From Xanthomonas theicola (lineage in GTDB: Bacteria; Pseudomonadota; Gammaproteobacteria; Xanthomonadales; Xanthomonadaceae), in NCBI RefSeq assembly GCF_014236795.1, contig NZ_CP049017.1:3078001-3142000 (forward strand): 64,000 nt of DNA. The letters are read 5' to 3'. The translations under genes were made by a program, and so were the position numbers. The notes under the pieces are model-generated. The model saw nothing but the letters and a program-made list of their open reading frames with translations. It was not told where the DNA came from and made no database searches. Shown here in pieces: positions 63,345 through 64,000 of the stretch (position 1 is the first letter of the stretch; each line of letters begins with the position of its first letter).

Positions 63345-64000
63345 GCTCCGCGCCGCAAGACCCGGCCGATCGCGTCGAGCGCGCGCGGATCGTCCAGTGT
63401 CGACAGGTCGCCCGGATCGCGCTGCTCGGCCAGCGCCTGCAGCGAGCGCCGCAGCAGCTTGCCCGAACGCGTCTTCGGCAACATCTGCACCAGGTGGACC
63501 TGCGCCGGCCACGCGCCACCGCACCGAGCCGTTCGACCACGCATTGCCGCAGCTGCGCGGCGATGGCGGCGGCATCGGGCGCTGCCTGCTTCAGCATGGC
63601 GAAGACCACCGGCACCTGCCCCTTCAGTTCGTCGCGCATGCCGATCACCGTCACCTCGGCCACGTCCGGATGGCCGGCGATGGCTTCTTCGATCTCGCGC
63701 GTACCCAGGCGGTGCCCGGCGACATTGATCACGTCGTCGGTGCGGCAAAGGATGAACGTATAGCCGTCCTCGTCGCGGATCGCCCAGTCCGGCGAGCTGT
63801 ACAGCAGTTCCCGAAAACGGCCGAAGCAGTTGCGCAGGAAACGCGCGTCGTCACTCCACACCGTGGTCATGCAGCCCGGCGGCAACAGCGGCTCGATCAC
63901 CAGCACGCCCTTGCGTCCGTCCGGCACCTCGGCGCCGGCCTCCTCGACGATCTTCCTCCGGTAGCCCAGGTTCGGGAACCCGGGAGAGCCGGGCTTGACC
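63345..64000 (-). pseudogene. prpE: Propionyl-CoA synthetase PrpE, C-terminal part with frameshift
   Basis: The minus strand enters from the right edge in frame and reads YRRKIVEEAGAEVPDGRKGV, LLYSSPDWAIRDEDGYTFIL, RTDDVINVAGHRLGTREIEE and VTVIGMRDELKGQVP. This is the acyl-CoA synthetase C-terminal domain of PrpE. Near 63510-63520 the frame shifts in a GCGCG run, and the family end QMLPKTRSGKLLRRSLQALA, with the catalytic Lys, continues in another frame. No stop closes the correct frame at the usual place. The 5' part is outside the window. Confidence 0.75.

Overview
The window is high-GC gammaproteobacterial chromosome, almost certainly Xanthomonas. The basis is recalled gene order (tig-clpP-clpX-lon-hupB-tRNA-ppiD; folC-dedD-cvpA-purF; phoB-phoR-ppk-ppx), an O-antigen-type WbsX gene beside ETF-QO, a MopB/OmpA-type porin, and degenerate IS3, IS30, ISL3 and IS5 copies. 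The number of decayed genes suggests a lineage with active gene loss, or a draft-quality assembly. I cannot name the species from the sequence alone.

Layout. 1-3.3 kb: the end of an LPS-type WbsX gene, translationally coupled to ETF-quinone oxidoreductase, then an AlkB repair dioxygenase. 3.4-3.7 kb: IS3 and IS30 remnants. 3.9-12.9 kb: the proteostasis block on the minus strand (ppiD, two tRNA-Asp, tRNA-Val, hupB, lon, clpX, clpP, tig). 13-14.4 kb: tRNA-Leu, an ISL3 relic with a possible integrase tail, and a tRNA-Lys/His/Arg/Pro cluster. 14.6-19.2 kb: a BI-1 family protein, NAD-IDH, an AhpD-like/glutaredoxin pair and an M48 protease. 19.2-25 kb: the phosphate/polyphosphate block phoB-phoR-ppk-ppx, with a candidate PHO box before phoB. 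25.2-27.8 kb: a glycosyltransferase, a PAP2 phosphatase and lpxH. 27.8-29.6 kb: a lipoprotein and a dead M72 metalloprotease. 29.9-36.4 kb: DUF455, purF, cvpA, a SPOR protein, folC and a histidine phosphatase. 36.5-37.9 kb: an S46 peptidase relic split by an IS30 copy. 38-46.6 kb: tdh, a TorF-type porin, a low-GC Sel1-like gene, the sulfate transporter cysAWT-sbp and kbl. 46.9-49.6 kb: a pseudouridine synthase, a secreted protein and OmpA. 49.9-59.8 kb: a LysR/MFS/SGNH set, two oxidoreductases, a FadH-type dienoyl-CoA reductase and an MFS-like transporter. 57.9-64 kb is rich in decay (Rap1a-like, ROK, IS5, prpE) around a SleB-like hydrolase and a GST.

How parts work together. Tig, ClpXP, Lon, HU and PpiD form the folding and quality-control neighbourhood. 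PhoBR controls phosphate starvation beside the enzymes that make and break polyphosphate. Sbp-CysTWA imports sulfate. Tdh and Kbl convert threonine to glycine and acetyl-CoA but are separated by about 6.4 kb. FolC, DedD, CvpA and PurF form the conserved folate/purine/division string.

The least ordinary structures are two 18-base G/C homopolymers next to tdh and the TorF porin gene (candidate length-variable loci), a 46-bp perfect palindrome of the GTAG/REP type, an IS5 copy with clear ends and a TAA target duplication, and repeated frameshifts in short CG runs. I did not find a CRISPR array, a prophage or a clearly new multi-gene system.
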